From Corynebacterium sputi DSM 45148 (lineage in GTDB: Bacteria; Actinomycetota; Actinomycetes; Mycobacteriales; Mycobacteriaceae): a stretch of DNA of 64,000 bases. The notes beneath the pieces were generated by a model. It made no database searches, was not told where the DNA came from, and saw nothing but the letters and a program-made list of their open reading frames with translations. The position numbers and the translations under genes are program-made. Where the stretch lies: assembly GCF_000427865.1 (NCBI RefSeq), contig NZ_ATYV01000003.1:112878-176877 (forward strand). Reading direction: 5' to 3'. Positions 19,320 through 28,232 of the stretch are shown piece after piece; positions within the stretch are counted from its first letter, which is position 1, and every line of letters begins with the position of its first letter.

Positions 19320-19354
19320 ACGCCCCGCCCACCGTGATTCGGTGGACGGGGCGT
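19320..19354. terminator. Bidirectional terminator between DUF2516 gene and purU
   Basis: ACGCCCCG(C)CCACCG / CGGTGG(A)CGGGGCGT hairpin between convergent genes. Confidence 0.85.
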
Positions 19355-19371
19355 TCGCTGTGCGGGGGGTG

Positions 19372-20277
19372 CTACTCGAAGACCACGGTGCGGTTGCCGT
19401 GGACCTGGACGCGGTCCTCCAGATGCCAGCGTAGTCCGCGGGCGAGAACCTGCTTCTCGGCGTCACGGCCTTCACGCTGCATGTCGCGCGGGAGGTCCTT
19501 ATGGGAAACGCGGATGACGTCCTGCTCGATGATCGGTCCGTCATCAAGATCCTGCGTGGCGTAATGACAGGTGGCACCGATTAGCTTCACACCGCGCTGG
19601 TACGCCTGGTGGTACGGACGGGCACCCATGAACGACGGCAGGAAGCTGTGGTGGATGTTGATGGCCCGGCCGGTCCACATCTCGCACAGGTCCGGCGGAA
19701 GGATCTGCATGAAGCGCGCCAGGACGATCGCGTCCGGGTTGTGCACGTTGACCAGCTCTGCGACCTCGTCGAACGCGCGGCGCTTGCCAATCGCGTCCTT
19801 CGGGAAGGGCACGTGGTGGAACGGGATACCGTGCGCGCGAGCCAGCGGCTCCAGGTCGCGGTGGTTACCGATGACGGCAGCGACTTCCATCGGGTAGTCG
19901 TTCTGGTCGACCCGGCCGAGCAGGTCCTGCAGGCAGTGGCCCTCCTTAGACACGAGGATGACGGCCTTGTTCGGGGCGCCGCTGTCGGTGACACGCCACC
20001 GGGCTTGCTCGCCGAACTGCTCCACAACCTGACTGAACGCCGCGGTGACCTCTTCCAGGGTCATGTCGAGCTCATCGGCACGCACGGCCTGGCGGGTATA
20101 GAACCAACCGGACTCGGGGTCGGAGAAGTAGTGCGCCTCGGTGATCCAAGCGCCGATGTCGGAAAGGAAGCCGGAGATCTTCGCGACGATGCCGGTGGAG
20201 TCCGGGCAACCGAGGGTCAGGATGTACTGGCGCTCTTGCGTGGCGAGCGCCGGCTGTGCCAACGGGGAATTGCTCAT
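19372..20277 (-). CDS. purU: Formyltetrahydrofolate deformylase
   Basis: Hydrolyses 10-formyl-THF to formate and THF, balancing one-carbon pools. The 301-residue chain has an N-terminal ACT domain (about 15-95, starting YILTLGCPDSTGIVAKISGF) and a formyltransferase domain with the His/Asp site in INIHHSFLPSF and GVKLIGATCHY, then QDLDDGPIIEQD. Length is normal for the family. The ATG is 7 nt after TAAACT on the minus strand and has no Shine-Dalgarno, so a leaderless mRNA is likely. It is divergent from the DeoC-like gene, 36 bp away. Confidence 0.95.
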   Translation of the reverse strand: MSNSPLAQPALATQERQYILTLGCPDSTGIVAKISGFLSDIGAWITEAHYFSDPESGWFYTRQAVRADELDMTLEEVTAAFSQVVEQFGEQARWRVTDSGAPNKAVILVSKEGHCLQDLLGRVDQNDYPMEVAAVIGNHRDLEPLARAHGIPFHHVPFPKDAIGKRRAFDEVAELVNVHNPDAIVLARFMQILPPDLCEMWTGRAINIHHSFLPSFMGARPYHQAYQRGVKLIGATCHYATQDLDDGPIIEQDVIRVSHKDLPRDMQREGRDAEKQVLARGLRWHLEDRVQVHGNRTVVFE

Positions 20278-20284
20278 TCCCAGG

Positions 20285-20306
20285 AGTTTAGCCCCGCCGT
20301 TAGTGT
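20285..20306. promoter_or_regulatory. Paired divergent leaderless promoters, purU and deoC-like
   Basis: TAAACT on the minus strand (20285-20290) ends 7 nt before the purU ATG; TAGTGT on the plus strand (20301-20306) ends 7 nt before the deoC-like ATG. Both fit TANNNT. Confidence 0.55.
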
Positions 20307-20313
20307 TGTCGAC

Positions 20314-21021
20314 ATGAACCCCGACACCGGCTTGCCCGACGCCATTAGTTCACTGCCCCGCAATCGCCTCGATGTGGCCCTGCTGGACCCGGAAATGCCG
20401 ACCGCGCAGGTCGCAGAGCGGGCACTGGAATTGGCCGTTGAGGGTGTTGCTGGAGTGCGGGTGCACCCAGCTGCGGTGGCGTCGGTGGTGGCGTTGCTGG
20501 AGCAGATGCGGGAGGTCTCCCCGGATGGTCGCGCACCGCGGATTGGCACCGTTGCAGGTTTCCCAGCCGGGCGTTCCCATGTGTTGGTGAAGGCCGCTGA
20601 GGCGCGGCTCGCAGCGGATTCTGGGGCGCAGGACATCGCGGTGGTCGTTGACCCCTCTCTCATTGCCACCGGCGATGCGTCTGGGGTCCTCATGGAGGTC
20701 GCCGCCCTTCGGGAGGCCGTATCCGCGCCGGTCCAGTTGACCGCCGTGGTGGAGACAGGGCTACATGCGTCAGGGCTTATCGACGCCCCCACCCTCTCAT
20801 CCATCATCCAGGCCACTTCGACCGCAGGAGTGGAGGCTGTGGCGACTGCCTCCGGCTTCCATGTGCTGGGCGATGGCGGTGCGCGAGAGGTGGAGTTGGT
20901 CGCCGGCGCGGTGCGTGCCGGAACCGGAGTTATCGCGGTAGTTCGCGAAGCAGAAAACCCGGCCACCGTGCAGGATCTGCTCGGGGCCGGGGCTCATGTA
21001 GTGCAGGTGAACCACCGCTAG
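20314..21021 (+). CDS. DeoC/LacD-fold aldolase-like protein lacking both catalytic lysines
   Basis: 235 residues with the fold and sequence trace of deoxyribose-phosphate aldolase: GTVAGFPAG near residue 74, VKAAEARLAADSGAQDIAVVVDPS near 90-113, and a C-terminal VVETG strand. In genuine DeoC the Schiff-base lysine is in a KTSTGF motif; the matching place here reads ATASGF, so that lysine is alanine. The second lysine (usual KASGG region) is also not found; the strand reads GVIAVVREAEN. I infer loss of aldolase activity or a new reaction. Start ATG 20314 follows TAGTGT by 7 nt (leaderless). It is isolated between purU and an opposite-strand gene, without other nucleoside-catabolism genes. Confidence 0.8.
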   Translation: MNPDTGLPDAISSLPRNRLDVALLDPEMPTAQVAERALELAVEGVAGVRVHPAAVASVVALLEQMREVSPDGRAPRIGTVAGFPAGRSHVLVKAAEARLAADSGAQDIAVVVDPSLIATGDASGVLMEVAALREAVSAPVQLTAVVETGLHASGLIDAPTLSSIIQATSTAGVEAVATASGFHVLGDGGAREVELVAGAVRAGTGVIAVVREAENPATVQDLLGAGAHVVQVNHR

Positions 21022-21045
21022 GGCGGTCGGTTCGCGTCGTTGTCC

Positions 21046-21864
21046 TTATCGGGTCATGAACTGAATCCCGGTGAGGGCTTCGGCGGAGAGGTTGGTGCCT
21101 TCCAGATCCACGTCGATGCCGTTCTCGGTGACGCGAACGTCACTGATCTCCAGGCCTTCCACGTCCAGATCGCCGATCGGTCCGGTGATTGCGAGCTGAG
21201 CCATGGTGCGCACGGCCTCGTCCGCAGCGAATCCTGCGATGCTGCCGCCCTGGACATCAACCTCGACGGTGCCATTGCGCACGACCGGAGTGATCTCAGC
21301 GGTGACGACTCCTCCGGAGAACTCCACCATCAGGACGCCGCGCTCCGGGTCCGGCTGAATGGATGTCATCCGGGTAGCGCTGGAAGCCAGCTGCTCCAGG
21401 ATCGAGTCGTTTCCGGCGCCGGTACGCGATGCCAGGTTCGCCTCGGCGAGAATCAGATCTGAGGGCAGCTGTGAGGTGACCGTGACGCTCTCAGCGATCG
21501 GGTTATTGCGATCGGAGACATCCACATTGCTGGCGTGGATCTGCGCTGACGGGGTGCCACGGACCTCGGTCTGACCGTTATCGGCAGCCGGGTCGGTGAT
21601 CTCCAGGGTGTTGGGAGCCTCCACGTTAACGGTGCCGACGTTGTTCGTCACCAGTGCGAGGAGCAACGGCGAGGCACCGAAGGAAACGTCGAGGGTTTCT
21701 TCGGTGTTGACCCCGTCAGCCTCAGACATTGCCTGGAACTCGTCCGTCACCATCTTCGATGCCGACATGCGGACGGCGATCTCACCCACCACTAGGGCGA
21801 GGATCAACGCGACGATGACTCCGATGACTATAGTTACAGGTTTTGTCTTCACCGGCCCCAGCAT
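21046..21864 (-). CDS. DUF2993 (LmeA-like) lipid-binding envelope protein
   Basis: A membrane-anchored protein of about 272 residues. An N-terminal helix (residues ~10-30, TIVIGVIVALILALVVGEIAV) anchors it; the rest is the beta-rich DUF2993 fold with repeated DVxVSDR/DVxVTEN-type strands and the C-terminal LSAEALTGI. Related mycobacterial LmeA binds phosphoinositides and affects lipomannan maturation, so an envelope-lipid role is plausible. ATG 21864 was chosen over the upstream TTG 21894 because the helix then follows a short basic segment; CATCCT, a poor -10 match, lies 7 nt upstream. Confidence 0.8.
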   Translation of the reverse strand: MLGPVKTKPVTIVIGVIVALILALVVGEIAVRMSASKMVTDEFQAMSEADGVNTEETLDVSFGASPLLLALVTNNVGTVNVEAPNTLEITDPAADNGQTEVRGTPSAQIHASNVDVSDRNNPIAESVTVTSQLPSDLILAEANLASRTGAGNDSILEQLASSATRMTSIQPDPERGVLMVEFSGGVVTAEITPVVRNGTVEVDVQGGSIAGFAADEAVRTMAQLAITGPIGDLDVEGLEISDVRVTENGIDVDLEGTNLSAEALTGIQFMTR

Positions 21865-21978
21865 AGGGGCGAGGATGCGTCCGGTGGGGAGCAAGTGATC
21901 AAAAAACGGTAGGTGGGAAAAAACCGCCCGCCGGCCCGGTAAGGGCTAGCGACCGGAGAAGTTACGGGTCAGCAGGTA

Positions 21979-22476
21979 CTACTGCTTGGCCAGGTATTCG
22001 TTGAGTGCGTCGGCCTCGCGGTCGAAGATGCCCTTGACTGCGTCGGCGACCTTCGGTTCCAGCATTGCGCCCATCATCGGGACGTTAACGGTGATGTCTG
22101 CGCTGGTGGTCAGGGTCGAAGCGTCGCCTTCAGCGGCGAGGGTCTGGGTGCCGTTGAAGGCGACCGGGAAGCCGTTGACCTCTGCGGCGATGGTACCGGT
22201 AGCGGAGTCACCGGTCAGCGGGCCCCAGGTGATGGTGCGGACGACGGTCAGGCCATCCTTGACGAAGCTCTTGACCGCATCCGGGAGTGCGTCGGTGTCC
22301 AAGGACTGCTGCACCTTGATGACGGTGTTGTCGCCTTCTGCCTCGAAGGAGAGGACCTCGCCCTTGCCGGCACCTTCGGTGACGACGAGGGTCCAGAACT
22401 CATTGGAGGTGAGTGCTGCGTGAGCCTTTGCCGGCTCGAAGGACAGATTGCTGACGATCTCAGTGTTGGTTGCCAT
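21979..22476 (-). CDS. DUF2505 family protein (SRPBCC-like fold)
   Basis: 165 residues matching DUF2505: an N-terminal FEPAKAHAALTSNEFW segment, alternating beta strands with a central WGPLTGDSATGTIAAEVNGFPVAFNGTQTL stretch broken across residues ~84-112, and a C-terminal helix EPKVADAVKGIFDREADALNEYL. The helix-grip fold suggests binding of a hydrophobic ligand; none is known. There is no signal peptide. TAGTAT lies 7 nt before the ATG and no ribosome binding site is seen. It is divergent from murB across 24 bp. Confidence 0.8.
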   Translation of the reverse strand: MATNTEIVSNLSFEPAKAHAALTSNEFWTLVVTEGAGKGEVLSFEAEGDNTVIKVQQSLDTDALPDAVKSFVKDGLTVVRTITWGPLTGDSATGTIAAEVNGFPVAFNGTQTLAAEGDASTLTTSADITVNVPMMGAMLEPKVADAVKGIFDREADALNEYLAKQ

Positions 22477-22483
22477 GCGGGCG

Positions 22484-22493
22484 ATACTAACGT
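22484..22493. promoter_or_regulatory. Interlocked divergent -10 boxes, DUF2505 gene and murB
   Basis: TAGTAT (minus strand, 22484-22489) and TAACGT (plus strand, 22488-22493) share two base pairs, and each ends 7 nt before its start codon. The two promoters must compete for the same DNA. Confidence 0.55.
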
Positions 22494-22500
22494 GGGAATC

Positions 22501-23649
22501 GTGATGACATCAGCGCTTGACGAAATTAGAACGGTTTCCGGAACTAAGTGTTTCGACGACGTGCCGTTCTCCGCGTTAACAACGTTGCGCTTGGGGGGTA
22601 CCCCCGCAGCCGTCGTACGCTGCGAGTCCCCGGACGCGGTGGTTCAAACGATCCGCATTCTCGACGAGGCCGACGTGCCGCTCTTGGTAGTGGGCGGCGG
22701 GTCCAACCTTGTCGTCTCTGATGAGCCCGGAGACCTCGTCGCGGTCGTCATTGACGCCGACGAGGTGTCGCTGTCGACGCAGGGACAGGGAATCGAGTCT
22801 TTCGCCGCGATTGTTGAGGCCGAAGCCGGAGCCGAGTGGGACGACGTGGTGCAGATGAGCGTCGACGCAGGTTTCGGCGGACTGGAGTGTCTCTCTGGCA
22901 TCCCGGGGTCCGTCGGCGCGACTCCGGTACAGAATGTCGGTGCTTATGGCGCAGAGGTCTCCCAGACGCTCGAGGAGGTGCGTCTGTACGACCGGGCCAC
23001 CGGCACCGACGAATGGGTCTCCCCGGAATCGCTCGACCTGGGTTACCGGTACTCCAACCTGAAGTTCACCTCCCGGGCAGTGGTGCTGGCGGTGCGATTC
23101 CGACTGACTGTCGATGGCATGTCGGCACCGTTGCGCTTTGGTGAGCTCGCCCGGACTCTCGGAGTCAGCGAAGAAGAGGGGCGCTCCGGTGAGGCACGCC
23201 GACCCGTTGCCGACGTCCGTGATGCAGTGCTGCAGCTGCGCCGCGGCAAGGGCATGGTGCTTGATCCTGAGGATCATGACACCTGGTCGGCCGGATCATT
23301 CTTCACCAACCCAGTCATCGACTCCGCCGACCTGGAGTCCGTCCGTGCTGCCGTGGAGCAGCGCTGCGGCGCCGACGAAGTGGCAACTATGCCCGCTTAC
23401 CCAGGTGCAGACGACATGGTGAAGCTCTCTGCCGCCTGGCTCATTGAGCGAGCCGGATTCCCCAAGGGATATCCCGATGACGACGCCCCGGCGCGCCTGT
23501 CCACCAAGCACACTCTCGCTCTGACCAACCGCGGAAGCGCGGGCACCGCAGATCTGGTGGCGCTGGCCCGGGACGTGCGCGACGGCGTGCGAGAGGCCTT
23601 TGGCGTGGACTTGGTCCCCGAACCGGTGTGGGTCGGAGTGGAACTGTGA
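22501..23649 (+). CDS. murB: UDP-N-acetylenolpyruvoylglucosamine reductase
   Basis: FAD-dependent NADPH reductase giving UDP-N-acetylmuramate for peptidoglycan. The 382-residue protein has [17 protein letters not shown] near the start, the FAD motif [12 protein letters not shown] (about 62-73), [26 protein letters not shown] split over ~130-155, the Tyr region DLGYRYSN and, in the C-terminal domain, SAGSFFTNP with the catalytic Ser and an [11 protein letters not shown] segment. Start GTG 22501 is 7 nt after TAACGT; ATG 22504 is the alternative. The stop overlaps the mshA start. In C. glutamicum murB lies elsewhere, so this may be a second copy or a different arrangement. Confidence 0.95.
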   Translation: MMTSALDEIRTVSGTKCFDDVPFSALTTLRLGGTPAAVVRCESPDAVVQTIRILDEADVPLLVVGGGSNLVVSDEPGDLVAVVIDADEVSLSTQGQGIESFAAIVEAEAGAEWDDVVQMSVDAGFGGLECLSGIPGSVGATPVQNVGAYGAEVSQTLEEVRLYDRATGTDEWVSPESLDLGYRYSNLKFTSRAVVLAVRFRLTVDGMSAPLRFGELARTLGVSEEEGRSGEARRPVADVRDAVLQLRRGKGMVLDPEDHDTWSAGSFFTNPVIDSADLESVRAAVEQRCGADEVATMPAYPGADDMVKLSAAWLIERAGFPKGYPDDDAPARLSTKHTLALTNRGSAGTADLVALARDVRDGVREAFGVDLVPEPVWVGVEL

Positions 23650-24917
23650 CTACCGGCGGCACCGGGGCGGTGGAGTCCGTCGCATTCCTATCGATGCACA
23701 CCTCTCCGCTGGAGCAGCCGGGAACCGGTGATGCCGGCGGGATGAATGTCTATGTTCTGCGCACGGCCATCGAATTGGCCCGACAGGGAGTCGCGGTCGA
23801 CGTGTTCACCCGGGCTACCTCTGCCAGTCACAATCAGGTCATCGAAGTCGAACGGAACCTGCGAGTGGTCAATATCGTCGCCGGCCCCTTTGAAGGGCTG
23901 TCCAAGGGCGAGCTGCCGACCCAGCTGGTTGCCTTTGTCGGTGGCATCCTGCGCTTCTGTGAGGACACTGGCGCCTCCTACGACCTCATTCATTCGCATT
24001 ACTGGCTCTCCGGCCAGGTCGGCTGGCTGCTGCGGGACCTGTGGCACAAGCCCTTGGTACACACCGCGCACACCCTTGCCGCAGTGAAGAACCGGTTCCT
24101 CGCCGATGGCGATTCAGAGGAGCCGGAGTCTCGACGCATCTGTGAGCAGCAGATCGCCGACCACGCCGACCGCATGGTGGTGAACACTCCGGAGGAGCGC
24201 GACAACCTCATCTGGCATCACGACGCCGACCCGGCACGAATCGACGTCGTCGCGCCGGGCGTGGACGTGGAACTCTATAGCCCAGGCTCCGACCGCGCGA
24301 CTGAGCGGTGCCGCCGCGAGCAGGGCATCCCGATGTACTCCCAGGTTGTGCTCTTCGTCGGTCGGCTGCAGAAACTCAAGGGACCCCAGGTCCTGCTGCG
24401 CGCGACCGCGGAAATCCTCCGCAGGAACCCCACCAGCGGCATCCGAGTGCTCATTTGCGGTGGACCCTCCGGAAGCGGCACCCAGCGGCCGGACGAGTTC
24501 CATGATTTGGCCCGGGAACTCGGGGTCATGGATTACGTTCGGTTCCTGCGTCCGCGCCCGCCAGAGGACCTGGTGTGCCTCTACCAAGCAGCAGATGTGG
24601 TGGCGGTGCCCAGTTACAACGAGTCCTTCGGGCTGGTTGCCATGGAGGCACAGGCCTCCGGCACTCCGGTGGTCGCCGCGAACGTCGGCGGACTGCCGGT
24701 TGCAGTGAAGAACAACGAGACAGGATTGCTTGTCGACGGCCACGGTGCCGAGGACTGGGCCACCGCCCTGGAGGCACTGCTCGAAGACGACCCACGGCGA
24801 ATTGCCATGGGTGAGGCTGCGCCGGTGCATGCGAGGGATTTCTCATGGGAAGCGACCGTCGGGAAGCTCCTTGGGGTTTACGATCGGGCCATGATGGACA
24901 TGGAGGGTGAGAAATGA
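23646..24917 (+). CDS. mshA: Mycothiol glycosyltransferase MshA
   Basis: GT4 enzyme transferring GlcNAc from UDP-GlcNAc to 1L-inositol 1-phosphate, the first step of mycothiol synthesis. 423 residues: N-terminal acceptor domain with [22 protein letters not shown] and [12 protein letters not shown]-terminal donor domain with [11 protein letters not shown], the [20 protein letters not shown] motif (EX7E) and VDGHGAEDW. The GTG overlaps the murB stop by four bases. A following YbjN-domain gene overlaps its end, as seen next to mshA in other Actinobacteria. Confidence 0.95.
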   Translation: MTTGGTGAVESVAFLSMHTSPLEQPGTGDAGGMNVYVLRTAIELARQGVAVDVFTRATSASHNQVIEVERNLRVVNIVAGPFEGLSKGELPTQLVAFVGGILRFCEDTGASYDLIHSHYWLSGQVGWLLRDLWHKPLVHTAHTLAAVKNRFLADGDSEEPESRRICEQQIADHADRMVVNTPEERDNLIWHHDADPARIDVVAPGVDVELYSPGSDRATERCRREQGIPMYSQVVLFVGRLQKLKGPQVLLRATAEILRRNPTSGIRVLICGGPSGSGTQRPDEFHDLARELGVMDYVRFLRPRPPEDLVCLYQAADVVAVPSYNESFGLVAMEAQASGTPVVAANVGGLPVAVKNNETGLLVDGHGAEDWATALEALLEDDPRRIAMGEAAPVHARDFSWEATVGKLLGVYDRAMMDMEGEK

Positions 24918-25438
24918 CCGAAGCAGATCATGCACAGTCCCGGTTGGAGTCGCTCAGCGCCCAGCTGGAGGGCCTCGAGGTCGAGCACCAGGTGTTCAAG
25001 GATGCCGTCGTTGTCGAGTTGCCCGGAACTAAGAAGCTGAAGACGACCGTGTTGCTAGTGCCGAGCGCCGACTCCTTGCGGGTCGAAGCGTTTGTCGCCC
25101 GTTCGCCCGAGGAGAACGTCCCCGGTGTCCACGAGTGGTTGCTGCAGCGCAATCGCCGCATGTTTGGCATTGCCTACACCGTCGACCTGCGCGGAGATAT
25201 TTATTTGGTCGGCCAGTTGCCGGCGAAGCTCGATGACGCAGACCTGGACCGATTGCTGGGACAGCTACTCGAATCCGCTGACGGAGACTTCAACTCGATC
25301 TTGGAATTGGGCTTCTCCACCTCGATCCGTAAGGAATGGGCATGGCGCACCGACCGGGGTGAATCTGTGGCGAATTTGCAGCAGTTCCGGCATCTCGCGG
25401 AGAAGAAGGACACCGGCTCCGCCGACGCAGAAAAATAG
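24914..25438 (+). CDS. YbjN domain protein
   Basis: 174 residues with the YbjN (type III chaperone-like) fold: [21 protein letters not shown] at the start, [27 protein letters not shown] and [12 protein letters not shown] in the middle, and a helical, acidic tail. The ATG overlaps the mshA stop (ATGA). No enzymatic residues are known; the conserved link with mshA suggests it assists that pathway, which is inference. Confidence 0.85.
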   Translation: MTEADHAQSRLESLSAQLEGLEVEHQVFKDAVVVELPGTKKLKTTVLLVPSADSLRVEAFVARSPEENVPGVHEWLLQRNRRMFGIAYTVDLRGDIYLVGQLPAKLDDADLDRLLGQLLESADGDFNSILELGFSTSIRKEWAWRTDRGESVANLQQFRHLAEKKDTGSADAEK

Positions 25439-25445
25439 TCCACCG

Positions 25446-25468
25446 ATCCGGGGGAGTCTGGCCCGGAT
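25446..25468 (+). terminator. Weak hairpin after the YbjN gene
   Basis: ATCCGGG / CCCGGAT with a 9-nt loop and no T-run; it may be an attenuator rather than a full terminator. Confidence 0.35.
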
Positions 25469-25506
25469 GTCACCGGGCACGGGCGTTTTGAGGCAGAATT
25501 GAACGC

Positions 25507-26253
25507 ATGACCAACGGAAACCTCATTCTTGTCCGACACGGCCAGAGCGAGTGGAACGCATCTAACCAGTTCACCGGCTGGGTTGACGTCCACCTCACCG
25601 AGCAGGGCCGCGCTGAAGCACACCGGGCAGGTGAACTCCTGGTGGAGGCTGACCTGAAGCCGGAGATTCTCTACACCTCGCTGCTGCGTCGCGCGATCAC
25701 CACCGCGAACATCTCCCTGGACGTCGCTGATCTCGGCTGGATCCCCGTGATCCGCGACTGGCGTCTCAACGAGCGCCACTACGGCGCTCTGCAGGGCCTG
25801 AACAAGGCCGAGACCAAGGAGAAGTACGGTGAAGACCAGTTCATGGCATGGCGCCGCTCCTACGACACCCCGCCGCCGCCGCTGGAGGAGGACTCGGAGT
25901 ACTCGCAGGCGAATGACCCGCGCTACGCGGATCTGCCGAGTGTGCCGCAGACCGAATGCCTCCTGGACGTCGTGAAGCGATTCATCCCGTACTACGAGGA
26001 TGAGATCCTCCCGCGTCTGCAGAGCGGTCAGACCGTGATGGTCGCCGCCCACGGCAACTCCCTGCGTGCGCTGGTCAAGCACCTCGACGGCATCTCTGAT
26101 GAGGACATCGCCGGTCTGAACATCCCCACCGGCATCCCGCTGGTCTACGAGTTCGACTCCAAGGGCACCGTGGTCAACCCGGGCGGTCGCTACCTCGACC
26201 CGGCTGCTGCAGAGGCAGGCGCCGCGGCTGTCGCGAACCAGGGCGGCAAGTAG
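25507..26253 (+). CDS. gpmA: 2,3-bisphosphoglycerate-dependent phosphoglycerate mutase
   Basis: Interconverts 3- and 2-phosphoglycerate in glycolysis. 248 residues with the phosphohistidine motif [18 protein letters not shown] near residue 8, [17 protein letters not shown] and the second catalytic His in [15 protein letters not shown]. Length fits the dPGM class. CAGAAT, a weak -10, ends 7 nt before the ATG; there is no ribosome binding site. A strong terminator follows. The tail is Ala/Gly-rich and probably disordered. Confidence 0.97.
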   Translation: MTNGNLILVRHGQSEWNASNQFTGWVDVHLTEQGRAEAHRAGELLVEADLKPEILYTSLLRRAITTANISLDVADLGWIPVIRDWRLNERHYGALQGLNKAETKEKYGEDQFMAWRRSYDTPPPPLEEDSEYSQANDPRYADLPSVPQTECLLDVVKRFIPYYEDEILPRLQSGQTVMVAAHGNSLRALVKHLDGISDEDIAGLNIPTGIPLVYEFDSKGTVVNPGGRYLDPAAAEAGAAAVANQGGK

Positions 26254-26274
26254 TAACTTCTGCTCATCCTGAAT

Positions 26275-26319
26275 CCAATACCCGGTATCCCCGTTCACTC
26301 GGCGGATACCGGGTATTGG
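26275..26319 (+). terminator. Terminator of gpmA
   Basis: A perfect 16-bp stem CCAATACCCGGTATCC with its complement and a 13-nt loop. Confidence 0.85.
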
Positions 26320-26322
26320 CAT

Positions 26323-26328
26323 TAATGT
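26323..26328 (+). promoter_or_regulatory. -10 box of a leaderless senX3 transcript
   Basis: TAATGT ends 6 nt before the GTG start; it directly abuts the gpmA terminator stem. Confidence 0.5.
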
Positions 26329-26334
26329 GGTGTT

Positions 26335-27477
26335 GTGATTAACGCGCTAGTGGCGGCCCTACTCGGTGTCGCCCTCGGAATCGCCTTGTCGGCGGTGCTC
26401 ATGCGGCGACAGGCAAAGCAGCGTGACCGGAAGAACTCCAAGGTCACCACAATCAGCCAGGTCATGCACCTGGCAGTGCAAAGGGCACCTACCGGTGTGA
26501 TCATCGTCGACATTTCCAGCGACGTGATTCTCTCGAACCCGCAGGCACACCAACTGGGTCTCGTGCACGAGCGGACGATTGCGCCGAAGGTGTGGGCGGC
26601 GGCCGAGCGAGTCTTTGAACACCGGGAGATTCAAGAGGTCAACCTCAAGCTGCCCTCCCGTAGGGCAGGTGGCCCGGACACACACGTGCACTGCCACGTC
26701 ACTCCTCTGAGTGTTCACGACTCCCGGTTCGTCGCGGTCTATGCCGTGGACGAGTCGGAACTGGTGCGCATGGAGCACGCCCGTCGTGACTTCGTGGCCA
26801 ACGTTTCCCATGAACTGAAGACCCCAGTTGGCGCACTCAGTCTGCTGGTCGAAGCCATGGTGCAGTCCCGGGACAACCCGGAGGACGTGGAGCGATTCGG
26901 CGCGAGCATCACACGTGAGACGCAGCGGTTGTCGACGATGATCACCGAGCTCATTGCACTGTCCAAGCTCCAAGGTGCAGAAGCCCCGCCGGACATGGAA
27001 CCGATTCCGGTGCAGGTCATCATCCAGGAGGCGATCAACCGCACCCGTCAGCAGGTGATGTCCACGGGCATCGAAGTGAATGTCGATTGCCCCGAGGACC
27101 TAGTTATCTGCGGAGACAAGCCCTTGCTTGTCACTGCCCTGACGAATCTGGTCTCCAATGCGGTGAACTACTCTCCGGAGCAGACTCCGGTGTCCATCAG
27201 TTGTGAACAGGTGGACGGCGACACAGTCGCCCTGCGCGTTACCGACCGGGGGATCGGCATTTCCCCGGCGGACCAGGAACGGATCTTTGAACGGTTCTTC
27301 CGTGTCGACAAGGCTCGCTCTCGCACTACCGGTGGAACAGGCCTTGGCCTCGCTATCGTCAAACACATTGTCGCCAATCACGGTGGCGCACTGAACGTCT
27401 GGAGCCGGCCGGGTACTGGATCCACGTTCACCATCGAACTGCCTGTGCCCGATTCCATTGAAGGAGAACGTAACTAA
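26335..27477 (+). CDS. senX3: Sensor histidine kinase, SenX3/PhoR-like
   Basis: Membrane sensor kinase of the SenX3-RegX3 pair, linked in Actinobacteria to phosphate limitation. 380 residues: one N-terminal transmembrane helix (about 2-24), a PAS-like region (~40-140), the HisKA box FVANVSHELKTPVGALSLLVEA with the phospho-acceptor His, and a HATPase domain with N-box LVSNAVNYSPEQ, F-box ERFFRV and G2-box GGTGLGLAIVKHIV. The single membrane span implies a cytoplasmic sensor domain. The stop overlaps the regX3 start (TAATG). Confidence 0.93.
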   Translation: MINALVAALLGVALGIALSAVLMRRQAKQRDRKNSKVTTISQVMHLAVQRAPTGVIIVDISSDVILSNPQAHQLGLVHERTIAPKVWAAAERVFEHREIQEVNLKLPSRRAGGPDTHVHCHVTPLSVHDSRFVAVYAVDESELVRMEHARRDFVANVSHELKTPVGALSLLVEAMVQSRDNPEDVERFGASITRETQRLSTMITELIALSKLQGAEAPPDMEPIPVQVIIQEAINRTRQQVMSTGIEVNVDCPEDLVICGDKPLLVTALTNLVSNAVNYSPEQTPVSISCEQVDGDTVALRVTDRGIGISPADQERIFERFFRVDKARSRTTGGTGLGLAIVKHIVANHGGALNVWSRPGTGSTFTIELPVPDSIEGERN

Positions 27478-28184
27478 TGTCATCGCGAACCAGGATTCTT
27501 GTGGTGGAGGATGAAGTCGCTCTGGCTGAGCCGCTCGCTTTCCTCTTGGAGAAAGAAGGCTTCACCGTCGAGATCGCTGAGGATGGCCCTTCTGCTCTCG
27601 TGGCATTCGACAACGAAGCCCCGGACATCGTCCTACTGGATTTGATGCTGCCGGGAATGAGTGGCACCGAGGTGTGCAAGTCAATCCGCCAGAAGTCCGC
27701 AGTGCCGGTGATCATGGTGACCGCCCGCGACAGCGAGATCGACAAGGTCGTTGGGCTGGAAATTGGCGCCGACGACTACGTGACCAAGCCCTACAGCTCC
27801 CGTGAACTGATCGCCAGGATCCGGGCGGTATTGCGCCGGGGTGCCGCTGAGCAGGACATCGACGTGGAACTGGCAGACGCGGAGGATGTGCTGGACGGTG
27901 GCCGCGTGGTTATGGACGTGGAGCGACACATCGTCACCGTCAGTGGCACATCCATTCAGATGCCGCTGAAGGAGTTTGATCTGCTGGAGTACCTGCTCCG
28001 CAATGCAGGCCGTGTGCTCACCCGGGGTCAGTTAATTGATCGGGTGTGGGGCTCGGACTACGTTGGGGACACCAAGACCCTCGACGTGCACATCAAGCGC
28101 CTGCGCTCGAAGATAGAGGACGACCCGAAGCGCCCAGTTCACCTACTTACCGTGCGCGGGCTCGGCTACAAATACGAGTCCTAA
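27477..28184 (+). CDS. regX3: Response regulator, RegX3-like (OmpR family)
   Basis: 235 residues: receiver domain with ILVVEDEVALAEPLAFLLEKEG (start), phospho-acceptor Asp in IVLLDLMLPGMSG near residue 55, switch Thr in VMVTARDSE and Lys in YVTKPYS; then a winged-helix DNA-binding domain with LKEFDLLEYLLRNAGRVLTR and the recognition helix TKTLDVHIKRLRSKIE. It is translationally coupled to senX3. It likely controls phosphate-responsive genes; the nearby ppx gene is of interest but lies in a separate unit. Confidence 0.95.
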   Translation: MSSRTRILVVEDEVALAEPLAFLLEKEGFTVEIAEDGPSALVAFDNEAPDIVLLDLMLPGMSGTEVCKSIRQKSAVPVIMVTARDSEIDKVVGLEIGADDYVTKPYSSRELIARIRAVLRRGAAEQDIDVELADAEDVLDGGRVVMDVERHIVTVSGTSIQMPLKEFDLLEYLLRNAGRVLTRGQLIDRVWGSDYVGDTKTLDVHIKRLRSKIEDDPKRPVHLLTVRGLGYKYES

Positions 28185-28189
28185 CGCAC

Positions 28190-28232
28190 CGCGAAGGGCT
28201 CGCTAGACCTCGTCCGGCTCGAGCCCTTCGCG
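28190..28232. terminator. Bidirectional terminator overlapping the end of the minus-strand gene
   Basis: CGCGAAGGGCTCG and its exact complement CGAGCCCTTCGCG flank a 17-nt loop that contains the stop codon of the 28203-29186 gene. Confidence 0.75.
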
